A stretch of 64,000 bases of DNA from Methylobacterium terrae (GCF_003173755.1 NZ_CP029553.1:5522001-5586000), one strand, 5' to 3'. Shown: positions 52,436 through 60,975, counted from the first letter of the stretch. The notes: generated by a model not told the origin, from the sequence alone. Program-made: numbers and translations.

Positions 52436-53227
52436 ATGCGCAGGTTCCCGGGCGCCGGCCTCCTCGCCCTCCTCCTGGTGCTCTGGGCCGGGGCGGCGAC
52501 CGCCCTCGACCTGCCGCCGCTCACCGGCCGGGTGGTCGACGGCGCCGGCCTGCTGGCGCCGGAGGAGGCGGCGGCGCTCTCCGCCCGGCTGAAGGCGCAC
52601 GAGGACCGGACGACCGACCAGGTCGTCGTCGCCACCGTGCCCTCGCTCCAGGGCACCTCGGTCGAGGATTTCGCCAACCGGCTGTTTCGCGCCTGGGGCC
52701 TCGGCACCAGGGCGCGCAACAACGGCGTGCTGCTCCTCGTGGCGCCCGCCGAGCGCAAGGTGCGCATCGAGGTCGGCTACGGCCTCGAGGGCGCGCTCAC
52801 CGACGCGCTGTCCAAGGTGATCATCGCGAGCGCGGTGGCGCCGAAGTTCAAGGCCGGCGACTTTCCCGGCGGCATCCGGGCCGGAATCGACGGCATCCTC
52901 GGCATCCTCTCCGGCGATGCCGCCGAGTGGCAGCGCAAGGCCGAGGTGCGCGAGGATTCGGGAAGCGGCCTCGATCCGGTCCTGGTGGTGATCCTGCTCG
53001 CGGTGATCGGCTTCGTGCTGATGCGGCTCCTCGCCGGAGGCCGCGGCGGTCCCGGCCGGCCGCACCGCCGCCCGGGCGGGAACTGGATCGTCGTGCCGGG
53101 CCCCTCGGGCGGTGGCTTCGGGGGCGGCATGAGCAGCGGGGGGATGGGCGGCGGGTTCGGCGACGGCGGCGGCTTCTCGGGCGGGGGCGGCTCGTCGGGG
53201 GGCGGCGGCGCCTCGGGGGATTGGTGA
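52436..53227 (+). CDS. TPM domain protein with Gly-rich tail (YgcG family)
   Basis: A 263-residue protein: signal peptide (AGLLALLLVLWAGAATALDLP), TPM domain (about 30-170: GRVVDGAGLLAPEEAAALSARLKAHEDRTTDQVVVATVPSL, then VEDFANRLFRAWGLGTRARNNGVLLLVAPAERKVRIEVGYGLEG), a transmembrane helix (LDPVLVVILLAVIGFVLMRLL) and a very Gly/Ser-rich tail. TPM domains are tied to membrane-protein and photosystem quality control. The start is ambiguous: GTG 52400, ATG 52418 and ATG 52436 each begin one of three 18-bp tandem units. The last gives the tightest signal peptide; GTG 52400 lies 12 bp behind lemA. The gene stop overlaps the next ATG. Confidence 0.88.
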   Translation: MRRFPGAGLLALLLVLWAGAATALDLPPLTGRVVDGAGLLAPEEAAALSARLKAHEDRTTDQVVVATVPSLQGTSVEDFANRLFRAWGLGTRARNNGVLLLVAPAERKVRIEVGYGLEGALTDALSKVIIASAVAPKFKAGDFPGGIRAGIDGILGILSGDAAEWQRKAEVREDSGSGLDPVLVVILLAVIGFVLMRLLAGGRGGPGRPHRRPGGNWIVVPGPSGGGFGGGMSSGGMGGGFGDGGGFSGGGGSSGGGGASGDW

Positions 53228-53865
53228 TGCCGGAACGGGGAATGCCGGGGCCCTTGGGCGAGGCGGAGCGCGCCCGCATCGCGGCGGCGATCAAGGCGGC
53301 CGAGCGCGGCACGGCGGGCGAGATCGTCGTGATGGTGGCGGCCCGCTCGGGGGCCTATCGCAGCCTGCCCCCGGCGCTGGCGCTGGCCGGCGCCCTCCTG
53401 GTGCCCTGGCCGCTGATCCTCCTCACCGGGCTCTCCGCCACGCGGATCTTCCTGGTCCAGCTCGTCGCGGCCCTGGCGCTGCTCTTGAGCCTCGCGGCGG
53501 AACCGGTGCTCGCCCGCCTGCCCCGCGCCCTGCCCCGTCCCCTGCGCCGCGCCCGCGCCCGCGCCGCCGCCCGGCACGAGTTCCGGGCCCGGGGCCTCGC
53601 CCGCACCCGCGGCCGCACCGGCGTGCTGATCTACGTCGCCCTGGCCGAGCGCTATGCCGACGTGGTGACCGACACCGGGGTCGGCACCGCGCCGGATTGC
53701 TGGCGCCCCGTGCTCGACGACCTCGTGGCGGCCCTGCGCCGCGACGCCCTGGCGGACGGGCTGGTGCGGGCGGTGGAGGCCACGGGCGCGATCCTGGCCG
53801 AGGCCGCCCCCCCGCGCCCCGGCGACACCGACGAGCTGCCGAACCGGGTGATCGTGACCGACTAG
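53227..53865 (+). CDS. TPM domain protein
   Basis: A 212-residue protein. The TPM fold is LGEAERARIAAAIKAAERGTAGEIVVMVAARSGAYRSL at the N-terminus and LIYVALAERYADVVTDTGVGTAPDCWRPVLDDLVAALRRD at the C-terminus, with two transmembrane helices between (ALALAGALLVPWPLILLTG and IFLVQLVAALALLLSLAAEP). ATG 53227 overlaps the previous TGA (TGATG). It completes a lemA-TPM-TPM operon, a frequent alphaproteobacterial trio of unknown exact role in the envelope. Confidence 0.88.
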   Translation: MPERGMPGPLGEAERARIAAAIKAAERGTAGEIVVMVAARSGAYRSLPPALALAGALLVPWPLILLTGLSATRIFLVQLVAALALLLSLAAEPVLARLPRALPRPLRRARARAAARHEFRARGLARTRGRTGVLIYVALAERYADVVTDTGVGTAPDCWRPVLDDLVAALRRDALADGLVRAVEATGAILAEAAPPRPGDTDELPNRVIVTD

Positions 53866-53966
53866 GCGCGCCGATCGACCGCCGGGCCCGGAAGGGGCTC
53901 GCGCGGAGAAGGGGCTTGCGCGGAGCCGAGCGCGGCGCTAATACCCCGCTCGCCCTCAAGGGGCGT

Positions 53967-54044
53967 CGGAGCGTAGCGCAGCCCGGTTAGCGCACTAGTC
54001 TGGGGGACTAGGGGTCGGAGGTTCGAATCCTCTCGCTCCGACCA
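53967..54044 (+). tRNA. tRNA-Pro (anticodon GGG)
   Basis: A full cloverleaf: acceptor CGGAGCG (53967-53973) with CGCTCCG (54034-54040), D arm GCGC/GCGC, anticodon stem CTAGT/ACTAG around loop CTGGGGG (anticodon GGG), T arm GGAGG/CCTCT around TTCGAAT, then ACCA (the CCA is encoded). The base composition falls sharply directly after the tRNA 3' end, so this gene is the likely integration site of the island that follows. Confidence 0.97.
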
Positions 54045-54404
54045 TTTAAAATCAAGCACTTAGCCGGGAATGCAGGTGCTAGTGGCTTCCGGGGATTCAG
54101 GTTTAGGAAGCCAATCGGAAGCCAAGTGTTTGGTTCGGTAATCAGCCCCTTGGTGATTCTATGCCATATCAACGAGTTTCACCTGGCTCTCACCAAGCTA
54201 TGAAGGTGATTGGTTGGTAGGCAGCTTCACAATGCCGACTTATGTATGCAGACGAGGAAAGGGCTGACTGCCTGAGTAGATCGTAGTTTTTTATTCGAGG
54301 GCGCGTTTTAGGATTTTCACGCGATTCACATCGTGAGTGGGTAGCGTATCGCATGGTAGCTTGATACAGGGTATCAGCATTTCCGTGAACAAGCCTACCG
54401 AGCG
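54045..54404. other. Island left edge, upstream of the methyltransferase gene
   Basis: 360 bp of low-GC DNA right behind tRNA-Pro with no gene. It has a direct repeat GGAAGCCAA (about 54107 and 54118), typical of sequence next to an attachment site, and the GTATC/GATAC inverted half-sites near 54346-54376 described separately. I found no second copy of the tRNA 3' end within the window, so the far attachment site lies outside or has decayed. Confidence 0.5.
54346..54376 (+). promoter_or_regulatory. GTATC-GATAC-GTATC half-sites (candidate operator)
   Basis: Half-sites GTATC (54346-54350), GATAC (54363-54367) and GTATC (54371-54375) lie 30-60 bp before the methyltransferase start; the latter two form TGATAC-agg-GTATCA. 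Palindromes of this kind often serve controllers or self-binding methyltransferases. No controller gene is found nearby, so the binding protein is unknown. Confidence 0.35.
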
Positions 54405-55550
54405 TTGTGTCAGTTGATTGGAATCGACCTTTTTTCCGGTTCGGGCGGTATGACGCTTGGCGCGACACTTGCTGGTGTCAAGGTCAAGGCGGCAGTAGAG
54501 ATGAATGCGGCCGCCTGCAAAACTTATAGATCCAACCATCCGTCTATATCGCTAATAGAAGCCGACTTAAGAACATTGGAAAATATTGACGTTGGCAAAA
54601 GATCTGAGGATCTTATTATATTTGGTGGCCCTCCGTGTCAGGGCTTCTCAACATCAAACCAACGGACGCGCAATGCAGCGAACCTAAAGAACTCCCTTTA
54701 TATGGAGTTTGTTCGTCTCGTTAGCTTCATGCGGCCAGAGTGGGTTGTCTTCGAAAATGTTGCAGGAATTTTGCAGACAGAAGCTGGTTTCTTCTCAGAG
54801 GCGTTTCAAGAGTCGTTGCATAAGCTTGGGTATGAGGTCTGCGATGCGCTTCTCAATGCCGCAGAATATGGCTGCCCGCAGCGGCGGACGAGGTATTTTG
54901 TCGTAGGCGCACTTGGCCGCAGGCCTCCCGATTTTCCGATCCCCGCCTTAGATGCAACGCCTACCTTACTCGAAGCAATAGGTGACCTGCCCAGCCTAAT
55001 GAATGGGGCTTCAGTTGATGTGCTTCCCTACTCAGGTCCGCCTCAATCCGCCTACGCTGCGAGCCTGCGCGGACAATTAGAGGCATGTAGCGGCCACTTA
55101 GTATCCTGCAATGCAGATCATATTGTCGCCCGATACTCGTACATCCCCCAGGGCGGCAATTGGCGCAATGTGCCCGGCATGATGCGTGATGGCCACGACG
55201 ACCGCCGACGATATCACAGCGGCATATACCGGAGGCTGCGTGAGGACGAGCCATCCGTCGTCATTGGCAACTTTCGCAAGAACATGCTAATCCACCCCCG
55301 GGAAGATAGAGGGCTTTCCGTCCGTGAGGCGGCGAGGCTCCAATCATTTCCGGACGAATACGTGTTCTGCGGCTCCATCGGGCATAGGCAGCAGCAGGTG
55401 GGAAATGCTGTTCCACCGATGCTAGCCCGCCGGGTATTCGAGCGCATTATGGCTTGCTCACAAGGTTCAGCGATCACCGATGTCAGCTCTACTACCCTTA
55501 GAGGAACTCCTCCAGAACTACTCAACGTCCAGAGCGGCGTCTTTCCCTAA
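54405..55550 (+). CDS. DNA (cytosine-5-)-methyltransferase
   Basis: A 381-residue C5-cytosine methyltransferase. Motif I is IDLFSGSGG (7-15), motif IV GPPCQGFS (75-82) with catalytic C78, motif VI FENV (116-119), motif VIII QRRTR (159-163), motif IX near SVREAARLQSFPDEY and motif X GNAVPPMLARRV. The region between VIII and IX is the target recognition domain. The start is TTG 54405 (or TTG 54414). It would methylate one cytosine in a short specific sequence. Codon use and lower GC mark it as foreign. The HD-protein gene overlaps its 3' end by 71 bp. No cognate restriction endonuclease is visible. Confidence 0.95.
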   Translation: MCQLIGIDLFSGSGGMTLGATLAGVKVKAAVEMNAAACKTYRSNHPSISLIEADLRTLENIDVGKRSEDLIIFGGPPCQGFSTSNQRTRNAANLKNSLYMEFVRLVSFMRPEWVVFENVAGILQTEAGFFSEAFQESLHKLGYEVCDALLNAAEYGCPQRRTRYFVVGALGRRPPDFPIPALDATPTLLEAIGDLPSLMNGASVDVLPYSGPPQSAYAASLRGQLEACSGHLVSCNADHIVARYSYIPQGGNWRNVPGMMRDGHDDRRRYHSGIYRRLREDEPSVVIGNFRKNMLIHPREDRGLSVREAARLQSFPDEYVFCGSIGHRQQQVGNAVPPMLARRVFERIMACSQGSAITDVSSTTLRGTPPELLNVQSGVFP

Positions 55551-56532
55551 TAGGGATGGTGGATATTTCGAGAAATACATAGCGATTAAGAGGGCTCTTG
55601 ATCGACAATATTTCTCTGTAGCAGGGGCAGGGCTTGCCTTGAAGGGCGAGCGATTCACTCGACATGACAAGAGCCACGTCGATGACGTAATCATGACAGC
55701 AGGGCGAATGCTTGGCATAGGAAGTGATGCCATCACTCCTGCGTTCAGGTCTCTCGAACCCTACGAGGTTTTTGCTCTTTTATTAGCGATCCTCTTGCAT
55801 GATGCCGGAAATGCGAGTGGGCGTGAAGGGCATGAAAGACGCGCAGCAACCATAATTCAAGAACTTGGCACGACCGCAGATCTTGAGCAAGCTGAGAAGC
55901 GCCTTATTGCCTCAATCGCTAGAGCGCATGGAGGACGGACGCCCGCAGGCGATAAAGATACGATTTCTCATCTTCCGAGAAGAGCGGAAATCATACACGT
56001 ACCTGTGCACGCGCAAAGGCTTGCTGCAGTGCTGCGCTTGGCAGACGAATTTAGTGAAAATCCGCGACGCGCTGATGAAGGCGCGCTTCGCGAAGGCTCT
56101 GGGGCACCACCCGAATCTATTATTCACAATCTGTATTGTAAAACTATCAATATTAGTTTTGACTATGTTGGTCATACGATTAAGACAGAATATGAAGTCG
56201 AAAAGCCAAATCTGTCAAGGCAATTCCAAGCCGACTCTAACCCAGCTTCAAGTATTTTATTGATCGACTATATTCGCGAGCGCCTCGAAAAAGGCGAGTT
56301 GGAGCGTCGATATTGTAATCGATTTCTAAACGGTTTTGTGACTTATGATCGTATTAGCGTCACATTGGATGTAACTCATGACGACGAAATCATCGATAAG
56401 ATAGGATTTTATCTTGAGGACAGCGGCTATCCAACGAGCGGTGTTGACTGGGCAACAGTTGCGTCGAGACTGGATGGCGCATCGCTCAGAGATCATCTGA
56501 TACCTTCGGTCCCGCAGGACGATCAATCATGA
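55480..56532 (+). CDS. HD-domain phosphohydrolase-like protein
   Basis: A 350-residue protein with an intact HD site: H66 (or H62) in FTRHDKSHVDDV, H107-D108 in LLLAILLHDAGNASG, H150 in SIARAHGG and D189 in RLADEFSENPRR. The spacing (H...HD...H...D) fits metal-dependent phosphohydrolases or nucleases, resembling the HD proteins of prokaryotic conflict systems. The C-terminal 150 residues (HTIKTEYEVEKPNLSRQFQ onward) form an unassigned beta-rich domain. The ATG at 55480 lies inside the methyltransferase gene, the only good start, and the stop overlaps the ATPase gene as ATGA. It may degrade DNA, RNA or nucleotides when triggered. Confidence 0.8.
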   Translation: MSALLPLEELLQNYSTSRAASFPNRDGGYFEKYIAIKRALDRQYFSVAGAGLALKGERFTRHDKSHVDDVIMTAGRMLGIGSDAITPAFRSLEPYEVFALLLAILLHDAGNASGREGHERRAATIIQELGTTADLEQAEKRLIASIARAHGGRTPAGDKDTISHLPRRAEIIHVPVHAQRLAAVLRLADEFSENPRRADEGALREGSGAPPESIIHNLYCKTINISFDYVGHTIKTEYEVEKPNLSRQFQADSNPASSILLIDYIRERLEKGELERRYCNRFLNGFVTYDRISVTLDVTHDDEIIDKIGFYLEDSGYPTSGVDWATVASRLDGASLRDHLIPSVPQDDQS

Positions 56533-58349
56533 GCACTAATCCATTCAATGTCCGCAATCCAGAGCATGTAGACGCAGAATACATTGCCGAAAATTTTGTT
56601 GACGTTTTCACAGATTTCCCGCGTCTGCAAGACGCGGGAAATACTTTCATTCACGGCGCTCGCGGGACAGGGAAAAGTATGCTCCTGCGCAGCCTTGAGC
56701 CGCGTGTAATGATGCTCCGCCTTGGGCGCGGAACGACACTTACCTCGCTACCATTCTTAGCAGTACACGTCCCCCTGCGCCGAACAGAGTTCGCCGCTCC
56801 TGAATTAACCCGTTCACATGGGTATGCAGGAACGGCCCTCGGTGAACATCTCCTTGTTATGCAGGTAATGCTCCGCATTGCCACGCTTTTGCATAACCTC
56901 GCCGGCGAAATAGAATCAAAATCGGCTCGAATATTTTTTAGTCGCTTTGAAGAACTTTACAGAGATTGCGGAGGAAATCGCAACACGGACTGCCCCCTTG
57001 ACGCGGAAAATGCTGCGATTTTCTTGCACATCGCTAGAATTTGTGAAATGGAAGCGATGGCTGTGCGTCAATATTATGTAAGATCTCCGTTCCAACCTGA
57101 AAGAACGGCATACAACGGTGCTCTCACAGGCTTTCTTGACTTTCTTGCGCCGTTAGCTTCGGCAGTACGTCAAATTAGTGGCCTACCTAATGTGCCGCTG
57201 TTTGTCATGCTGGACGATGCTGATAATTTGCCAAAAGCTATGCAGCGCGTGCTCAACAGTTGGGTGTCATCGCGAAGCACCTCAGATGTATGCCTCAAAA
57301 TTACGACGCAGCTTGCTTACGCAACTCGCCGCACTCTAGATAATAGGGTCATTGAAAGTCCGCATGATTTTGCGGAAGTAAATTTGAGTTCTGTTTATAC
57401 TTCTGATTATGGAAGTTATTCTGACAGAGTTCGCAAAATTATTTCGAAACGGTTGGCCAACGTAGGCTGCAACGAAGACGTTGACATATTTTTCCCCCGG
57501 GACGAACGCCAAGCTCAACGACTCGCGGAGATCCAAGCTGAGATCGATGGCGAACATGCCGCGCGCATTGACGAAGGTCTCACCAACGGGCGCCGCGGCG
57601 CCGCGCGGGCACGTGATGAGCGTACCCGCTACGCCGTGCCCCGCCTTATGCGTGAACTTACGGGCTCCTCTCGCTCTGGCCACACTTATAGCTACGCCGG
57701 CTTTAAATCTCTCGTTGATCTCTCATCAGGAGTGGTACGCTGGTTCCTAGAACCGGCTAGCCGTATGTATGACAGTGTCGTTAGTGAGGGGCAACCTGTC
57801 GTTGCTCAAATACCTGTAGCCATTCAGGATAAGGTTGTCCGCGAATGGTCTACTGAGTTTCTAGAATCACTTGTACCTTCACCAGATTCTGAAGATGCAG
57901 ACCCTACTGGTCTGTCTAGTGAAGAGGCAAGTTTGCATGCCCTTGGCCACGAAACCGAAAGTTATACACATCTTCGCAATCTTGTTGAGGCCCTCGGGAG
58001 ACTTTTTAGATCTCGCTTGCTCGACGGAGATATAAGTGAGCAACGCGTTATCTCGATCGTACTTCGCGATACTCCAACCAAAAAACTCAAAGAGGTTTTG
58101 GATCTGGGCGTTCGCCTTGGATATCTACAGCGGTCAGACAACGCTGCCAAAGAGGCGCTTGGCGGTAGGAAGCCAAGGTATGTCCTAGCGAAGCGATTGG
58201 GACCTCACTACCGTCTCGACGTTTCTGGCTATGCTGCCCATCTTTCTGTTACCTCATCGGATCTTGCGTTGGCACTCGACGATCCTGCAATTTTTGTAAG
58301 GCGCCGTGCGAAGCAAGATGATCATCCGATGCTCCCCCTCGATCTGTAG
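56529..58349 (+). CDS. P-loop ATPase (ORC/CDC6- or STAND-like)
   Basis: A 606-residue AAA/STAND-type ATPase. The opening NPFNVRNPEHVDAEYIAENFVDVFTDF precedes Walker A GARGTGKS (43-50); Walker B is LFVMLDDAD (224-232), and Arg-rich sensor regions follow. Residues about 330-420 have an Arg/Glu-rich stretch, and the C-terminal 200 residues include a likely winged-helix region (VISIVLRDTPTKKLKEVLDLGVRLGYLQR) as in CDC6/Orc1. It looks like a sensor-switch or DNA-bound motor. It overlaps the HD gene by 4 bp and the next gene starts 10 bp after its stop. Which ligand activates it is unknown. Confidence 0.8.
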   Translation: MSTNPFNVRNPEHVDAEYIAENFVDVFTDFPRLQDAGNTFIHGARGTGKSMLLRSLEPRVMMLRLGRGTTLTSLPFLAVHVPLRRTEFAAPELTRSHGYAGTALGEHLLVMQVMLRIATLLHNLAGEIESKSARIFFSRFEELYRDCGGNRNTDCPLDAENAAIFLHIARICEMEAMAVRQYYVRSPFQPERTAYNGALTGFLDFLAPLASAVRQISGLPNVPLFVMLDDADNLPKAMQRVLNSWVSSRSTSDVCLKITTQLAYATRRTLDNRVIESPHDFAEVNLSSVYTSDYGSYSDRVRKIISKRLANVGCNEDVDIFFPRDERQAQRLAEIQAEIDGEHAARIDEGLTNGRRGAARARDERTRYAVPRLMRELTGSSRSGHTYSYAGFKSLVDLSSGVVRWFLEPASRMYDSVVSEGQPVVAQIPVAIQDKVVREWSTEFLESLVPSPDSEDADPTGLSSEEASLHALGHETESYTHLRNLVEALGRLFRSRLLDGDISEQRVISIVLRDTPTKKLKEVLDLGVRLGYLQRSDNAAKEALGGRKPRYVLAKRLGPHYRLDVSGYAAHLSVTSSDLALALDDPAIFVRRRAKQDDHPMLPLDL

Positions 58350-58358
58350 GAGAAATCG

Positions 58359-59312
58359 GTGATAAACGGTTTTCCTGTGCAAGACCTCCCCTCTCGTTGG
58401 AAGGGGAGGTCTGTTCACTTCGTGTCCCGTGTTAGTTTTGAGGAGCGATCGCTTGTAGTGGCGCGCTCGCTCATGGATGCTGACGTGTGTCGCTGCACTT
58501 GCTTCGTTTCTAGTCGTAGGAGTGAACGAACAGAAGGAAACTTAGCTGAATTTCGCCAACGCTTTCCTTCGGCCTCTGTCGAAGAGCTTGAAACATCTGA
58601 CCCGCTTGCGACTGCGCAACGTCTGTTTAATGTTCTATCTGCCGAAGTGGCTGCTACAGGCTTTCGCGACCTGGTGCTTGATATTACGTCCTTTCGCCGC
58701 GAGGAGCTTCTCATGCTCCTGGCTGTTCTGCGAACACTTTCGTTGTCGTCAAGTGAGAAATCCGAAATATTATATGTTGGCGCTGGGGTCATGGCTGATT
58801 GGCTGTCGGGACAAGTCACTAGCTTGAGGTCAGTCGTTGGCTATGCTGGCGAGATGTGGCCGTCCCGCCCAACCTGTCTTGTTGTTTTGATAGGTTTCGA
58901 ATTTTCTCGTGCTCGTAGTATCATAGAAAATTATGAGCCCAAAACCCTCATCCTTGGAAAAGGATTGCTGGCCGAATCGATCAATCCAGAGTTAGGCGCC
59001 AGAAATAATGATTTCTTTCGTGAACTTCATTCTCAATATGATAATGTCGCCGAAACTTTCGAATTTTCAGCCAGGGATCCGTTTTCCACAGCAGATAAAT
59101 TAGAGCAGGTAGTTCCTCTTGATGCCTCCTCTAACGTGATTGTAGCTCCGCTGCACACAAAGCTGTCAACGCTGGGCGCAGGCCTGTTTGCAAGTCGACA
59201 TCCGGAGGTTCAAGTGTGCTACGCATCGGTCGATACTTACAATGAGTTGGAATATTCAACGATTGGCACTGAGACTTTTTCAATCGGCCTAGACGCTTTG
59301 GTTCGTTGTTGA
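58359..59312 (+). CDS. Unknown protein with two Rossmann-like halves (CARF-like by layout)
   Basis: A 317-residue protein, GTG start with AGGAG 6 bp upstream. Two alpha/beta parts are seen: residues about 18-130 (VHFVSRVSFEERSLVVARSL, later LVLDITSFRREELLMLLAVLR) and about 170-300 (CLVVLIGFEFSRARSIIENYEPKTLILGKG, later VIVAPLHTKLSTLGAGLFASRHPEVQVCYASVD). Strand-helix alternation and DITSFRREE-type loops recall CARF/SAVED-like sensors or Card1-like folds, but I see no diagnostic motif. No membrane segment, no nuclease motif. It closes the four-gene cluster and could be the sensor, adaptor or effector. Family unassigned. Confidence 0.65.
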   Translation: MINGFPVQDLPSRWKGRSVHFVSRVSFEERSLVVARSLMDADVCRCTCFVSSRRSERTEGNLAEFRQRFPSASVEELETSDPLATAQRLFNVLSAEVAATGFRDLVLDITSFRREELLMLLAVLRTLSLSSSEKSEILYVGAGVMADWLSGQVTSLRSVVGYAGEMWPSRPTCLVVLIGFEFSRARSIIENYEPKTLILGKGLLAESINPELGARNNDFFRELHSQYDNVAETFEFSARDPFSTADKLEQVVPLDASSNVIVAPLHTKLSTLGAGLFASRHPEVQVCYASVDTYNELEYSTIGTETFSIGLDALVRC

Positions 59313-59740
59313 GTGCTACAGTTGACCTCTTAATATGAAAATTCCTAGGAATTCAGGTAAGCTAGAGCATAGCCATACCTGGGGACCGCGGTGATGCAAG
59401 TGGTGCCCCTTCTGGTAGCGCAGTGGCGATACATACTGCTTGAGCCAATAAAAGGCACGTCGGCTGGGATAGCCTAGGTTTCCTAGTACCCAGCGCGGTC
59501 ACTCTCCAGTCGCCGCATGGCACCCTTGTCCATCAAAGGTCCAGCGAAAATTGCTCTCGCCTCTCGCCGGCGGCATGGGTGGCGTCATCGACTTGTCCCA
59601 GCCTTTGGCACGTAGATGCAGCTTGAGCCTCCGCGGTACAACCTGCCCCTACTGTACATCTGCCATTCAAATCATCGGGTCGCACCGCTTTGGATGCTTA
59701 CCCCGACCATGCTAAGCCTCCTACAGAGCACCGTAATTAA
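59313..59740. other. Intergenic region in island
   Basis: 428 bp without a convincing gene. It starts with a perfect 14-bp palindrome AATTCCTAGGAATT (59340-59353), 28 bp behind the fourth cluster gene, and contains CCTAGGTTTCCTAG near 59474-59487. Reading frames here are short and have no family resemblance. It separates two convergent transcripts. Confidence 0.45.
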
Positions 59741-59764
59741 GTGGTCCGCAGCTATGCGGACCAC
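59741..59764 (-). terminator. Terminator hairpin downstream of thyX
   Basis: GTGGTCCGCA (59741-59750) pairs perfectly with TGCGGACCAC (59755-59764) around a GCTA loop, 37 bp beyond the thyX stop in the direction of thyX transcription. On the minus strand it is followed by TTAATTA, a weak T-rich tract. It would stop thyX transcripts before they meet the convergent defence-like cluster. Confidence 0.7.
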
Positions 59765-59801
59765 CCATAAGAAATTGTTCTTGTCTGCTCTCCTTAATTC
59801 A

Positions 59802-60737
59802 TTATTTTTCATGTATTAATTTATTCAGAGCGTCCCATTCGCGCTTTGTCATGCCACTTTCTTCTAAGCTAACGTTATTGCCCGAAACTATTTTACGTAT
59901 TACTGCAAGGGCCTGCTTGGAGAGACTGGCAGCCTCCATTCGGTAATCTCTGAAGGCTTCATAAGAAAGTGGAACCCACGCTTCAGTAAGTTTCAATATT
60001 TCGTCTGCATAAGCTCTAATTTCATACTGCGCGTGTGGATCGGCTCGCAAGCGTAGGAATCCGAAAAGATTATGTAAATCTGACTTCCAATACCACTGCG
60101 TGTATGAGTTAAGTGTTAAGTTCATTCGTGCCAACTCTCGAGCGAGACCTGCACGCTCATCATCAGGCCGACTTCCGTCTGCGCTTTCGTTCAACATCCA
60201 GACATAATGATCATAGTTTCTTTCGGCATCTGTACGTAGTATCTCCAAAACTTGCGCGGCTTCATCGGGGCCAAGTACCACACCGCGTCCTTGTCGATTA
60301 GTTGTTGATTGAGCTGCCATATTTTCATATGCCGGAAGATAAAACTCCCTGTCAAGAATTGAATAACGCGCAGAATACTCATTAACGCTCGCCATTCGGT
60401 GCCTTATCCATTGTCTCGCAACAAATATAGGCAGCTTTACGTGCAGTTTTATCTCCGCCATTTCAAATGGCGTGCTATGCCAGTGGCTCATTAGGTATCG
60501 GATAAGCGTTCTATCTTCGCTTATTCTTCTTGTTCCTCTTCCATATGAAACTCGGGCCGCCTGAACTACCGATGAATCATCGCCCATATAGTCGACGACT
60601 CGAATGAATCCATGATCAAGAACAGGTATTACATGGTGCAATACTGCCTCTAATGCTGCAACGGTAGGCCGACTAGTTTGCCGAATCTCCGCCCGTGCAG
60701 CGGAAATCTCCGTATCTTGTTCGGTGCTGAGTTTCAT
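59802..60737 (-). CDS. thyX: Flavin-dependent thymidylate synthase
   Basis: A 311-residue ThyX. The signature RHRxxSxNExSxRY is complete at 112-125 ([14 protein letters not shown]), and FAD/dUMP contacts are seen in [17 protein letters not shown]-like YLPAYE and [26 protein letters not shown]. It makes dTMP from dUMP with CH2-THF and FAD. An N-terminal extension of about 40 residues precedes the core. Base composition is island-like, so it is probably an accessory, horizontally acquired copy. It is convergent with the four-gene cluster. Phage, plasmids and islands often carry thyX. Confidence 0.95.
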   Translation of the reverse strand: MKLSTEQDTEISAARAEIRQTSRPTVAALEAVLHHVIPVLDHGFIRVVDYMGDDSSVVQAARVSYGRGTRRISEDRTLIRYLMSHWHSTPFEMAEIKLHVKLPIFVARQWIRHRMASVNEYSARYSILDREFYLPAYENMAAQSTTNRQGRGVVLGPDEAAQVLEILRTDAERNYDHYVWMLNESADGSRPDDERAGLARELARMNLTLNSYTQWYWKSDLHNLFGFLRLRADPHAQYEIRAYADEILKLTEAWVPLSYEAFRDYRMEAASLSKQALAVIRKIVSGNNVSLEESGMTKREWDALNKLIHEK

Positions 60738-60975
60738 GTTGTGCTGTCCGAGTCGCGTCCGGGTTTCGTGAAACGACCATACCGAACGAGGTGCTCGCAG
60801 GCTACGTGGCTTGCCTCCCTAGCCTCTAAGTTCATATCTTCGCTTGATTAAATTCGAAATTTTATCCTGGCTCGCACATCCAAATCCGGGCATCGGTTGC
60901 ACTATGCGGGCTGCGGCCTTTTGGCAATGATTGCGCTTGCTCGCGATTGGCACGCCCTGGCGGCGTTCGGGGCTG

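Noticed and set aside
59616..59819. 67-codon frame between the defence-like cluster and thyX
   Set aside because: It runs through the thyX terminator hairpin and has no protein-like pattern.
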